From Chlorocebus sabaeus (lineage: Eukaryota > Chordata > Mammalia > Primates > Cercopithecidae), in NCBI RefSeq assembly GCF_047675955.1, contig NW_027327435.1:1-64000 (forward strand): DNA of 64,000 nt, read 5' to 3'. The notes beneath the pieces are model-generated. The model made no database searches. It was not told the DNA's origin and saw only the letters and a program-made list of their open reading frames with translations. A program made the position numbers and the translations under genes. Shown here in pieces: positions 1 through 11,422 of the stretch; within the stretch, counting starts at the first letter, position 1, and each line of letters starts with the position of its first letter.

Positions 1-1355
1 AAGCTTTCTGAGAAACTGCTTTGTGTTCTCTTAATTCATTTCACAGATTTACAGGTTTCCCCTCAAGAAGCCTTTCACTAAGACTGTTCTTGTGGAATTT
101 GGAAAGTGATATTTGGAAGCCCATGGAGTGCTACGATGTAAAATGAAACATCCTAAGTTAAAAACTGAAAAGAAGCTTTCGGAGAAACTGCTTTGTGTTC
201 TGTTAATTCATCTCACAGGGTTATAGCATTCCCTTCCAGAAGCCATTCACTAAGACTGTTCTTGTGGAATTGGAAAAGTGATATTTCGAAACCCTTAGAG
301 ATATATGGTGAAAGAGGCAATATCTTCCGTTAAATACTGGAAAGAAGCTGTCTGAGAAACTGCTTTGTGCTGTGTTAATTCATCTCAGAGAGGTACAGTT
401 TACCCTCAAGAAGCCTTTCAGTAAGACTGTTCTTGTGGAATTTGCATAGTGATATTGGTAAGCCCATAGAGGGCTATGGTGAAAAAGGAAATATCTTCCG
501 TTAAAAACTGCAAAGAGGCCTTCCTTAAATCTACTTTGTGTTCTGTTAATTCATCTCACAAAGTTACAGATTTCCCCTCAAGAAGCCTTTCGCTGAGACT
601 GTTCTTGTGGAATTGGCAAAGTGATATTTGGAAGCCCATTGCGGGCTATGGTGAAAAAGGAAATATCTTCCGTTAAAATCTGCAAAGAAACTTTCTGAGA
701 AACTGCTTTGTGTTCTCTTAAATCATTTCACAGATTAACAGGTTTCCCCTCAAGAAGCCTTTCTCTGAGACTGTTCCTTTGGAATTTTCAAAGTTATATT
801 TGGAAGCCCATAGAGGGCTATGGTGAAAAAGGAAATATGTTCTGTTAAAAACTGGGAAGAAGCTATCTGAGAAACTACTTTGTGTTCTCTTAATTCATCT
901 CAAAGACTTAGAGCTTTCACCTCAAGAAGCGTTTCGCTAAGACTGTTGTTGTGGAATTTTCAAAGTGATATTTGGAAGCCCATAGAGAGCTAAGGTGAAA
1001 AAGGAAATATCTTCCTTTAAAAACTGGAAATAAGCTTTCTGAGAAACTGCTTTGTGTTATGTTAATTCATCTCACAGAGTTACAGCATTCTCCTCAAGAA
1101 GTCTTTCGCTAAGACTGTTCTTGTGGAATTTGCAAAGTGATATTTCGAAACCCATAGAGGGATATGGTGAAAAAGGAAATATCTTCCTTTAAAAACTGGA
1201 AAGAAGCTTTCTGAGAAACTGCTTTGTGTGCGGTTAATTCATCTCACAGAGTTACAGCTTTCCCCTCAAGAAGCCTTTTGCTAAGACTGTATTTGTGGAA
1301 TTTGCAAAGAGATATTACGAAGCCCACAGAGGGCTATGGTGAAAAAGGAAATATC

Positions 1356-1372
1356 TTCCGTTAAAAACGGGA
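1356..1372 (+). promoter_or_regulatory. CENP-B box-like sequence (one essential base off)
   Basis: TTCCGTTAAAAACGGGA matches the essential pattern NTTCGNNNNANNCGGGN at eight of nine required bases; the third position is C instead of T. It arises where the usual AAAAACTGG has become AAAAACGGG. An identical site occurs in copy A' at 12778-12794. In human monomers the functional box lies about 20 bp further upstream, in the A/B-box segment, so this is not the orthologous position. Binding is unproven. Confidence 0.25.
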
Positions 1373-1374
1373 AA

Positions 1375-1400
1375 GAAGCTCTCTGAGTTACAGCTTTCCC
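1375..1400. repeat. Shortened monomer, 36-bp deletion joined at GAG
   Basis: The sequence reads CTCTCTGAGTTACAGC where full monomers have about 36 more bases between CTGAG and TTACAGC. The missing stretch is bounded by GAG on both sides in the consensus, as expected for slippage or microhomology-mediated deletion. The same scar is at about 9237 (copy B) and about 12808 (copy A'), so it predates the A/B duplication. Confidence 0.85.
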
Positions 1401-1834
1401 TTCAAGAAGCCTTTCGCTAAGGCTGTTCTTGTGGAATTTGCAAAGTGATATTTGGAATCCCGTAGAGGGCTATGGTGAAAAACGAAATATCTTCAGTTAA
1501 AAACTGGAAAGAAGCTGTCTGTGAAACAGCTTTGCGTGGTTTTAATTCATCTCACTGAGTTACAGCTTTCCCCTCAAGAAGAGTTTTGCTAAGACTGTTC
1601 TTGTGGAATTGGAAAAGTGATATTTGGAAGCCCATAGAGGGCTATGGAGAAAAAGGAATATTTTCAGTTAAAAACTGGAAAGAAGCTGTCTGAGAAAATG
1701 CTTTGTCTTCTGTTAATTCATCTCACAGAGTTACAGCTTTCCCCTCAAGAAGCCTTTAGCTAAGACTGTTCTTGTGGAATTTGCAAAGTGATATTTGGAA
1801 GCCCATAGAGGGCAATGGCGAAAAAGGAAATATT

Positions 1835-1851
1835 TTCCGTTAAAATCGGGA
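1835..1851 (+). promoter_or_regulatory. CENP-B box-like sequence, second variant
   Basis: TTCCGTTAAAATCGGGA keeps eight of the nine essential CENP-B box bases with the same C at position 3. It is a separate variant from the site at 1356, carrying T in a non-essential position. It recurs at 13257-13273 in copy A'. Function is speculative. Confidence 0.22.
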
Positions 1852-4800
1852 AAGAAGCTTTCTGAGAAACTACTTTGTGTTCTTTTAATTCATCTAGCAG
1901 AGTTACAGATTTCCCCTCAAGAAGCCTTTCGCTAAGACTGTTCTTGTGGAATTGGCAAAGTGATATTTGGAAGCCCATACAGGGCTAAGGTGTAAAAGTA
2001 AATATCTTCCGTTAAAAACTGGAAAGAAAGTTTTTGAGAAACGGTTTTGTGTTCTGTTAATTCATCTCACCGAGTTACTGCTTTCCCCTCAAGAAGCCTT
2101 TTGCTAAGACTGATCTTGTGGAATTGGCAAAGTGATATTTGGAAGCCCATAGAGGGATATGGTGAAAAAGGCAATATTTTCCGTTAAAAACGTGAAAGAA
2201 GATTTCTGAGAAACTGCTTTGTATTCTGTTAATTCATCTCACCGAGTTACAGGTTTTCCTTCAAGAAGCCTTGCGCTAAGTCTGTTTTTGTGGAATTTGC
2301 AAAGTGATATTTGGAAGCCCATAGAGGACTATTTTGAAAAAGGAAATATCTTAAGTTAAAAACTGGAAAGAAACTGTCTGAGAAACTGCTTTGTGTTCTG
2401 TTAATTCATCTCACAGAGTTGCAGGTTTCCCCTCAAAAGCCTTTTGCTACGACTGTTTTTGTAGAATTTGCAATGTCATATTTGTAAGCCCATAGAGGGC
2501 TATCGTGAAAAGGGAAATATCTTCCGTTAAAAACTGGAAAGAAGCTTTCTAAGAAACTGCTTTGTGTTCTGTTAATTCATCTCACAGAGTTACAGATTTC
2601 CCCTCAAGAAGCCTTTCGCTAAGACTGTTCTTGTGGAATTTGCAAAGTGATATTTGGAAGCCTATAGAGGGCTATGGTGAAAATGGAAATATCTTCCGTT
2701 AAAAACTGGAAAGAAACTTTCTGAGAAACTGCTTTGTGTTCTGTGAATTCATCTCACAGACTTACAGCATTCCTTAAAGAAGCCTTTCGCTAAGATTGTT
2801 CTTGCGGGACTTGCAAAGTGATATTTGGAAGACCATAGAGGCCTATGGTGAAAAAGTAAATATCTTCAGTTAAAACCTGGAAAGAAACTGTCTGAGAAAG
2901 TGTTTTTGCTCTGTTAATTCATCTCACAGTGTTACAGCTTTCCCCTCAAGAAGCCTTTCACTAAGACTGTTCTTGTGGAATTTGCAAAGTGATATTTGGA
3001 AGCCCATAGAGGGCTATGGTGAAAAAGGAAATATCTTCCGTTAAAAACTGGAAAGATGCATTTTGCGGAACAGCTTTGTGTTCTGTCAATTCATCTCACA
3101 GAGTTACTGCTTTCCCCTCAAGAAGCCTTTCGCTAAGGCTGTTGTTGGGGAATTTGCAAAGTGATATTCGGAAGCCCATAGAGGGCTATGGCGAAAAAGA
3201 AAATATCTTCAGTTAAAAACTGGAAAGAAGCTGTCTGAAAAACTGCTTTGTGTTCTGTTAATTCATCTCACAGAGTTACAGCTTTCCCCTCAAGAAGCCT
3301 TTCGCTAAGACTGTTCTTGTGGAATTTGCAAAGTGATATTTGGAAGCCCATAGAGGGCTATGGTTAAAAAGGAATATCTTCAGTTAAAAACTGGAAAGAA
3401 GCTTTCTGAGAAACTGCTTTGTGTTCTCTCAATTCATCTCACAGAGTTACAACTTTCCCCTCAAGAAGCCTTTCGCTAAGACTGTTTTTCTGGAATTTGC
3501 AAAGTGATATTTGGAAGCCCATAGAGGGCTATGGCAAAAAAGGAAATATCTTCCGCTAAAAACTTTAAAGAAGCTTTCTGAGAAACTGCTCTGTGTTCTC
3601 TTAATTCATCTCAAAGAGTTACTGCTTTCCCAGGAAAAAGCCTTTCGCTAAGACTGTTCTTGTGGAATTTGCAAAGTGATATTTGGAAGCCCTCAGAGGG
3701 CTATGGTGAAAAAGGAAATATCGTCCGTTAAATGCTGGAAAGAAGCTTCCTGAGAAACTGCTTTGTGTTCTGTTAATTCTTCTCAGAGTGTTACAACTTT
3801 CGCCTCAAGAAGCCTTTTGCTTAGACTGTTCTTGGCAAACTTGCGAAGTGATATTTGGAAGCCCATTGAGGGCTGTGGAGAAAAAGGAAATATCCTAAGA
3901 TAAAAACTGAAAAGAGGCATTCTGAGAAACTGCTTTGTGCTCTGTTAAATCAGGTCAGAGATTTACAGCTTTCCCTTCAAGAAGCCTTTCGCTAAGGCTG
4001 TTTCTGTGGAATTGGCAAAGTGATGTTTGGAAGCCCGAAGAGGGCTATAGTGAAAAAGGCAATATCTTCCGTTAAAAACTGGAAAGAAGCGTTCCCAGAA
4101 ACTGCTTCATGTTCTGTTAATTCATCGCACAGAGTTACAGCTTTGCCCTCAAGAAACCTTTCGCTAAGACTGTCCTGGTGGAATTTGCAAAATGATATTT
4201 GTAAGCCCATAGAGGGCTATGGCGAAAAAGGAATTATCTTCCGTAAAAACTGGAAAGTAGCTTTCTGAGAAACTGCTTTGTGTTCTGTTAATTCATCTCA
4301 CAGAGTTACAGCTTTCCTTTCAAGAACTCTTTCACTAAGTCTGCTCTTGTGGCATTTGCAAAGTGATATTTTGAAGCCCATATAGGGTTATGGTGAAAAA
4401 GGAAATAACTTCCGTTAAAAACTGGAAAGATGCTTTCTGAGAAACTGCTTTGTTTTCTGTTAATTCATCTCACACAGTTACTGCTTTCCCCTAAAGAAGC
4501 CTTTCGCTAAGACTGTTTCTCTGGAATTTGCAAAGTGATATTTGGAAGCCCACAGAGGGCTACGGTGAAAAAAGAAATATCTTCCAGTAAAAACTGGAAA
4601 GAAGCTTTCTGTGAAACTGCTTTGTGTTCTGTTAATTCATCTCACAGAGTTACAGCTTTCCCCTCTAGAAGCCTTTCGCTAAGACTGTTCTTGTGGAATT
4701 TGCAAAGTGATATTTGGAAGCCCATAACGGGCTATGGTCAAAAAGGAAATATCTTCCGTAAAAAACTAGATAGAAGCTTTCTGAGAAACTGCTTTGTGTT

Positions 4801-4988
4801 CTGTTAATTCTTCCCACAGAGTTACAGCTTTCCCCTAAAGAAGCTTTTCACTAAGACTGTTCTTGTGGAATTTGAAATTGATATTTGGAAGCCGATATAG
4901 TGCTATGGAGAAAAAGAAAATATCTACCGTAAAAAACTGGAAAGAAGCTTACTGAGATACTGCTCTGTGTTCGGTTAATTCATCTCAC

Positions 4989-7900
4989 AGAGTTATAGCT
5001 TTCCCCTCAAGAAACATTTCGCTAAGACTGTTCTTGTGGAATTTAGAAAGTGATATTTTGAAGCCCACAGAGGTCTAAGGTGAAAAAGGAAATATCTTCC
5101 GTTAAAAACTGGAATGAAACTTTCTGAGAAACTGTATTGTGCTCTCTTAATTCAACTCACAGAATTACAGCTTTCCCTTCAAGAAGCCTTTTGCTAAGGC
5201 TGTTCTTGTGGAATTTGCAAAGTGATATTTGGAAGCCCATAGATTGCTATGGTGATAAAGGAAATATCTTCAGTTAAAAACTGGAAAGAACCTGTGTGAC
5301 AAACTGTTTTTGTTCTCTTAATTCATCTCACTGAGTTACAGCTTTCCCCTCAGGAAGCCTTTCAGTAGGACTGTTCTTGTGAAATTTGCAAAGTGATATT
5401 TGGAAGCCCATAGAGGGCTATGGTGAAGAAGGAAATATCTTCCGATAAAAACTGGAAAGAAGCTTTCTGAGAAACTGCTTTGTGTTCTGTTATTTCATCT
5501 CACAGAGTTACGGCTTTGCCCTCAAGAAGCCTTTCGCAAAGGCTGTTCTTGTGGGATTTGTAAAGTGATACTTTTAAGCCCTTAGAGGGTTATGGTGAAA
5601 AAGGAAATATCTTCCGTTAAAAACGGGAAAGAAGCTTTCGGAGAGACTGCTTTGTGTTCTGTGAATTCATCTCACAGAGTTACAGCTTTCCCCTCAAGGA
5701 GCCTTTTGCTAAGACTGTTCTTGAGCAATTTGCAAAGTGATATTCGGAAGCCCATAGAGGGCTATGTTGAAAAAGGAATATCTTCAGTTAAAATCTGGAA
5801 AGAAGCTGTCTGAGAAACTGCTTTGTGTTCTGTTAATTCATCTCACAGAGTTACAGATTTCCCCTCAAGAATCCTTTCGTTAAGACTGTTCTTATGGAAT
5901 TTGCAAAGTGATATTTTTAAGACCATGGTGGGCTATGGTGAAAAAGGAAATATCTTCCGTTAAAAACTGGAAAGAAGCTTTCTGTGAATCTACTTTGTGT
6001 TCTGTTAATTCATCTCACGGAGTTACAGATTTCCCCTCAAGAAGCCTTTCGCTCAGTCTCCTCTTGTGGAATTTGCAAAGTGATATTTCGAAACCCATAG
6101 AGGGATATGGTGAAAAAGGCAATATCTTCCGTTAAAAACTGGAAAGAAGCTTTCGGAGAAACTGCTTTGTGTTCTATTAATTATTCTCACAGAGTAACAG
6201 ATTTCCCCTCAAGAAACCTTTCGCTACGGCTGTCCTTGTGGAATTTGCAAAGTGATATTTGGAAGCCCATAGAGGGATATGGTGAAAAAGGAAGTATCTT
6301 CCGTTAAAAACTGGGAAGAAGCTTTCGGAGAAACTGCTTTGTGTTCTCTTGATTGATCTCACTGAGTTACAGTTTTCCCCTCCAGAAGCCTTTTGCTAAG
6401 ACTGTATTTGTGGAATTTGCAAAGAGATATTATGAAGCCCATGGAGGGCTATGGTGAAAAAGGAAATGTCTTCCTTTAGAAACTGTAAAGAAGCTTACTG
6501 AGAAATTGTTTTGTGTTCTCTTAATTCTACTCACAGAGTTACAGCTTTACAATCATGAAGCCGTGTGGTAAGACTGTTCTTGTGGAATTTTCAAAGTGAT
6601 ATTTGGAATGGGCTACGGTGAAAAAGAAATATCTTCCGTTAAAAAGTGGAAAGAAGCTTTCTGAGAAACTACTTTGTGTTCTGTTAATTCATCTCACAGA
6701 GTTACAGTTTTACCCTCAAGAAGCCTTTCGCTAAGACTGTTCTTGTGGAATTGGCAAGGTGATAATTGGAATCCCCTAGAGGTCTATGGTGGAAAAGGAA
6801 ATATCTTCCGTTAAAAACCGTAAAGAAGCTTTCTGAGAAACTGCTTTGTGTTCTGTTAATTCATCTCACAGAGTTTCAGCTTTACCTTCAAGAAGCCTTT
6901 CACTAAGGCTGTTCTTTTGGAATTTTCAAAGTGATTTTTGGATGCCCATAGAGGGCTATGGTGAAAAAGAAAATATCTTCAGGTAAAAAGAGGAGAGAAG
7001 CTGTCTGAGAAACTGCTTTGTGTTCTGTTAATTCATCTCACAGAGTTACAGTTTCCCCTCAAGAAGCTTTTCGCTAAGGCTGTTCTTGTGGAATTTGCAA
7101 AGTGATATTCGGAAGCCCTTAGAGTGCTATAGTGAAAAAGGAAGTATCTTCAGTTAAAAACTGGAAAGAAGCTTTCTGAGAAACTGCTTTGTGTTCTGTA
7201 AATTCAACTCACAGAATTACAGCTTTCCCATCAAGAAGCCTTTCGCTAAGACTGTTCTTGTGGAATTTGCAAAGTGATATTTGTAAGCCCTTAGAGGGCG
7301 ACGGTGAAAAAGGAAGTATCTTCCGTTAAAAACTGGAAAGAAGCTTTCTGAGTAACTGCTTTGCTTTCTGTTAATTCATCTCACAGAGTTACAGTTTCCC
7401 CTCAAGAAGCCTTTCGCTAAGTCTGTTCTTGTGGAAATTGCAAAGTGATATTTGGAACCCGCAGAGGGCTGTGGTGAAAAAGGAAATATCTTCCGTTAAA
7501 AACTGGAAAGAAGCTTTCTGAGAAATTGCTTTGTGTTCTCTTAATTCATCTCACAGAGTTACAGCATTCCCCTCAAGAAGCCTTTCCCTGAGACTGCTCT
7601 TGTGGAATTTGTAAAGTGATATTTTGAAAGCCATAGAGGGATACGGGGAAAAAGGCAATATCTTCCGTTAAAAACTGGAAAGAAGCTTTCTGAGAAACTG
7701 CTTTGTGTTCTGTTAATTCATCTCACAGCATTACAGCTTTCCCTTCAAGAAGACTTTCGCTAAGGCTGTTCTTGTGGAATTCACAAAGTGATATTTGGAA
7801 GCCCACAGAGGGCTATGGTGAAATAGGAAATATTTTCAGTTAAAAACTGGAAAGAAGCTGTCTGAGAAACTGCTTTGTGTTGTGTTACTTCATCTCACAG
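4989..7900 (+). repeat. Intervening monomeric alpha satellite
   Basis: About 17 monomers that lie between copy A and copy B and have no near-identical partner elsewhere in the window. Individual monomers vary by scattered substitutions and small indels, for example loss of about ten bases at GGAATGGGCTACGG near 6606. No gene, RNA or non-satellite sequence was seen. The right edge is approximate because similarity of copy B to copy A fades gradually. Confidence 0.8.
5612..5628 (+). promoter_or_regulatory. CENP-B box-like sequence outside the duplicated block
   Basis: TTCCGTTAAAAACGGGA again, in a monomer that is not part of the A/A' duplication, so the near-match is found in more than one monomer lineage. 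One essential base differs from the canonical box. Confidence 0.22.
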
Positions 7901-10900
7901 AGTTACCGCTTTCCCCTCAAGAAGCCTTTTGCTAAGACTGTTCTTGTGGAATTGGAAAAGTGATATTTGGAAGACCATAGAAGGCTATGGTGAAAAATGA
8001 ATATCTTCCGTGAAAAACTGGAAAGAAGCTGTCTGAGAAACTGCTTTGTGCTGTGGTAATTCATCTCACAGAGGTACAGTTTACCCTCAAGAAGCCGTTC
8101 GGTAAGACTGTTCTTGTGGAATTTGCATAGTGATATTGGTAACTCCATAGAGGGCTATGGTGAAAAAGGAAATATCTTCCGTTAAAAACTGCAAAGAGGC
8201 TTTCCTTAAAACTACTTTGTGTTCTGTTAATTCATCTCACAAAGTTACAGATTTCCGCTCAAGAAGCCTTTTGCTGAGACTGTTCTTGTGGAATTGGCAA
8301 AGTGATATTTGGAAGCCCATTGAGGGCTATGGTGAAAAAGGAAATATCTTCCGTTAAAATCTGCAAAGAAACTTTCTGAGAAACTGCTTTGTGTTCTGTT
8401 AATTCATCTCTCAGAGTTACTGCTTTCCCCTCAAGAATCGTTTCGCTGAGACTGTTCCTTTGGAATTTGCAAAGTTATATTTGGAAGCCCATAGAGGGCT
8501 ATGGTGAAAAAGGAAATATCTTCTGTTAAAAACTGGAAAGAGCTTTCTAAGAAACTACTTTGTGTTCTCTTAATTCATCTCAAAGACTTAGAGCTTTCCC
8601 CTCAATAAGCGTTTCGCTAAGACTGTTCTTCTGGAATTTGCAAAGTGATATTTGGAAGCCCATAGAGAGCTATGGTGAAAAAGGAAATATCTTCCGTTAA
8701 AAACTGGAGAGAAACTTTCTGAGAAACTGCTTTGTGTAACGTTAATTCATCTCACAGAGTTACAGCATTCTCCTCAAGAAGTCTTTCGCTAAGACTGTTT
8801 TTGTGGAATTTGCAAAGTGATATTTCGAAACACATAGAGGGATATAGTGAAAAAGGAAATATCTTCCTTTAAAAACTGGAAAGAAGCTTTCTGAGAAAAT
8901 GCTTTGTGTGCGGTTAATTCAACTCACAGAGTTACAGCTTTTCCTTCAAGAGGCCTTTCGCTAAAGCAGTTCTTGTGGAATTTGCAAAGTGATATTTGGA
9001 AGCCCGTAGAGGGATATATGGAAGAAGGCGATACCTTCTGTTAAAAACTGGAAAGAAGCTTTCTGAGAAACTGCTTTGTGTTCTGTTAATTCATCTCACA
9101 GAGTTACAGCTTTCCCCTCAAGAAGCCTTTTGCTAAGACTGTATTTGTGGAATTTGCAAAGAGATATTTGGAAGCCCATAGAGGGCTATGGTGAAAAAGG
9201 AAATATCTTCCGTTAAAAACCGGAAAGAAGCTCTCTGAGTTACAGCCTTCCCTTCAAGAAGCCTTTCGCTAAGGCTGTTCTTGTGGAATTTGCAAAGTGA
9301 TATTTGGAATCCCGTAGAGGGCTATGGTGAAAAACGAAATATCTTCAGTTAAAAACTGGAAAGAAGCTGTCTGAGAAACAGCTCTGTGTTGTTTTAATTC
9401 ATCTCACAGAGTTACAGCTTTCCCCTCAAGAAGAGTTTTGCTAAGACTGTTCTTGTGGAATTGGAAAAGTGATATTTGGAAGCTCATATAGGGCTATGGA
9501 GAAAAAGGAATATTTTCAGTTAAAAACTGGAAAGAAGTTGTCTGAGCAACTGCTTTGTCTTTTGTTAATTCATCTCACAGAGTTACAGCTTTCCCCTCAA
9601 GAAGCCTTTAGCTAAGACTGTTCTTGTGGAATTTGCAAAGTGATATTTGGAAGCCCATAAAGGGCTAGGCGAAAAAGGAAATATTTTCCCTTAAAAACGG
9701 GAAAGAAGCTTTCTGAGAAACTACTTTGTGTTCTGTTAATTCATCTAGCAGAGTTACAGATTTCCCCTCAAGAAGCCTTTCGGTAAGACTGTTCTTGTGG
9801 AATTGGCAAAGTGATATTTGGAAGCCCATAGAGGGCTAAGGTGTAAAAGTAAATATCTTCCGTTAAAAACTGGAAAGAAAGTTTCTGAGAAACTGTTTTG
9901 TGTTCTGTTAATTCATCTCACCGAGTTACTGCTTTCCCCTCAGGAAGCCTTTCGATAAGACTGATCTTGTGGAATTGGCAAAGTGATATTTGGAAGCCCA
10001 TAGAGGGATATGGTGAAAAAGGCTATATTTTCCGTTAAAAACGTGAAAGAAGATTTCTGAGAAACTGCTTTGTATTCTGTTAATTCATCTCACAGAGTTA
10101 CAGGTTTTCCTTCAAGAAGCCTTTCGCTAAGTCTGTTTTTGTGGAATTTGCAAAGTGATATTTGGAAGCCCATAGAGGACTATTTTGAAAAAGGAAATAT
10201 CTTAAGTTTAAAACTGGAAAGAAACTGTCTGAGAAACTGCTTTGTGTTCTGTTAACTCATCTCACAGTGTTGCCGCTTTCCCATCAAAAGCCTTTTGCTA
10301 CGACTGTTTTTGTAGAATTTGCAATGTGATAATTGTAAGCCCATAGTGGGCTATGGTGAAAAAGGAAATATCTTCTGTTAAAAACAGGAAAGAAGCTTTC
10401 TGAGAAACTGCTTTGTGTTCTGTTAATTCATCTCACACAGTTACAGATTTCCCCTCAAGAAGCCTTTCGCTAAGACTGTTCCTGTGGAATTTGCAAAGTG
10501 ATATTTGGAAGCCTATAGAGGACTATGGTGAAAATGGAAATATCTTCCGTTAAAAACTGCAAAGAAACTTTCTGAGAAACTGCTTTGTGTTCTGTGAATT
10601 CATCTCACAGACTTACAGCATTCCTTAATGAAGGCTTTCGCTAAGGTTGTTCTTGCGGAACTTGCAAAGTGATATTTGGAAGACCATAGAGGCCTACGGT
10701 GAAAAAGGAAATATCTTCAGTTAAAAACTGGAAAGAAGCTGTCTGAGAAAGTGCTTTTTGCTCTGTTAATTCATCTCACTGTGTTACAGCTTTGCCCTCA
10801 AGAAGCCTTTCACTAAGACTGTTCTTGTGGAATTTGCAAAGTGATATTTGGAAGCCCAGAGAGGGCTATGATGAAAAAGGAAATATCATCCGTTAAAAAC

Positions 10901-11422
10901 TGGAAAGATGCATTCTGCGGAACAGCTTTGTGTTCTGTCAATTCATCTCACAGAGTTACTGCTTTCCCCTCAAGAAGCCTTTCGCTAAGGCTGTTGTTGG
11001 GGAATTTGCAAAGTGATATTCGGAAGCCCATAGAGGGCTATGGTGAAAAAGAAAATATCTTCAGTTAAAAACTGGAAAGAAGCTGTCTGAGAAACTGCTT
11101 TGTGTTCTGTTAATTCATCCCAGAGAGTTACAGCTTTCCCCTCAAGAAGCCTTTTGCTAAGACTGTTCTTGTGTGATGTGTAAAGTGATATTTGTAAGCC
11201 CTTAGAGCGCTATGGTGAAAAAGGAAATATCTTCCGTTAAAAACGGGAGAGAAGGTTTTTGAGAAACTGCTTTGTGTTCTGCGAATTCATGTCAGAGAGT
11301 TCCAGCTTTCCCCTCAAGAAGCCTTTCGCTAAGACTGTTCTTGTGGAATTTGCAAAGTGATATTTGGAAGCCCATAGAGGGCTATGGTTAAAAAGGAATA
11401 TCTTCAGTTAAAAACTGGAAAG
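7900..11422 (+). repeat. Diverged satellite repeat, copy B
   Basis: Roughly 3.5 kb colinear with bases ~220-3400 of copy A, at an estimated 95-97 percent identity by eye. Diagnostic shared variants are the monomer at 8041-8215 (matching 358-534), the GAGTTACAGC deletion scar at 9237, the TATTTTGAAAAAGG run near 10182 and the GATGCATTCTGCGG monomer near 10907. The offset from A is 7681 bp at the left and 7852 bp at the right, because B carries one extra monomer at about 8938-9108. Copy A' follows immediately. Confidence 0.82.
11232..11248 (+). promoter_or_regulatory. CENP-B box-like sequence in copy B
   Basis: TTCCGTTAAAAACGGGA in a monomer at the end of copy B, with the same single departure from the essential pattern as the site at 1356. 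A weaker relative at 9686-9702 has C in place of the essential G as well. Confidence 0.22.

Larger units (their letters stand above)
1..4988 (+). repeat. Large satellite repeat, copy A (left edge outside window)
   Basis: This block of roughly 29 monomers is repeated nearly base for base at 11423-16410. In the lines compared by eye only two substitutions were seen (G at 1003 versus C at 12425; T at 1031 versus G at 12453). Shared private variants include a shortened monomer near 1386 and the unusual CCTTCCTTAAATCTAC stretch near 521. Identity ends abruptly after base 4988. The true left edge may lie before base 1. Such a unit is what a long higher-order repeat or a recent segmental tandem duplication would look like. 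Confidence 0.9.

Noticed and set aside
476..676. Open frames of 60-118 codons with a conserved MVKKEISSVKNWKEAF or MCSVNSSHRVTAFPSR start, repeated dozens of times on the + strand, and MGFQISLCKFHKNS-type frames on the - strand
   Set aside because: They are the alpha-satellite monomer read in a stop-free frame. Their spacing follows the 171-bp period, they drift with the satellite, have no promoter or codon signature, and end wherever a monomer mutation creates a stop.
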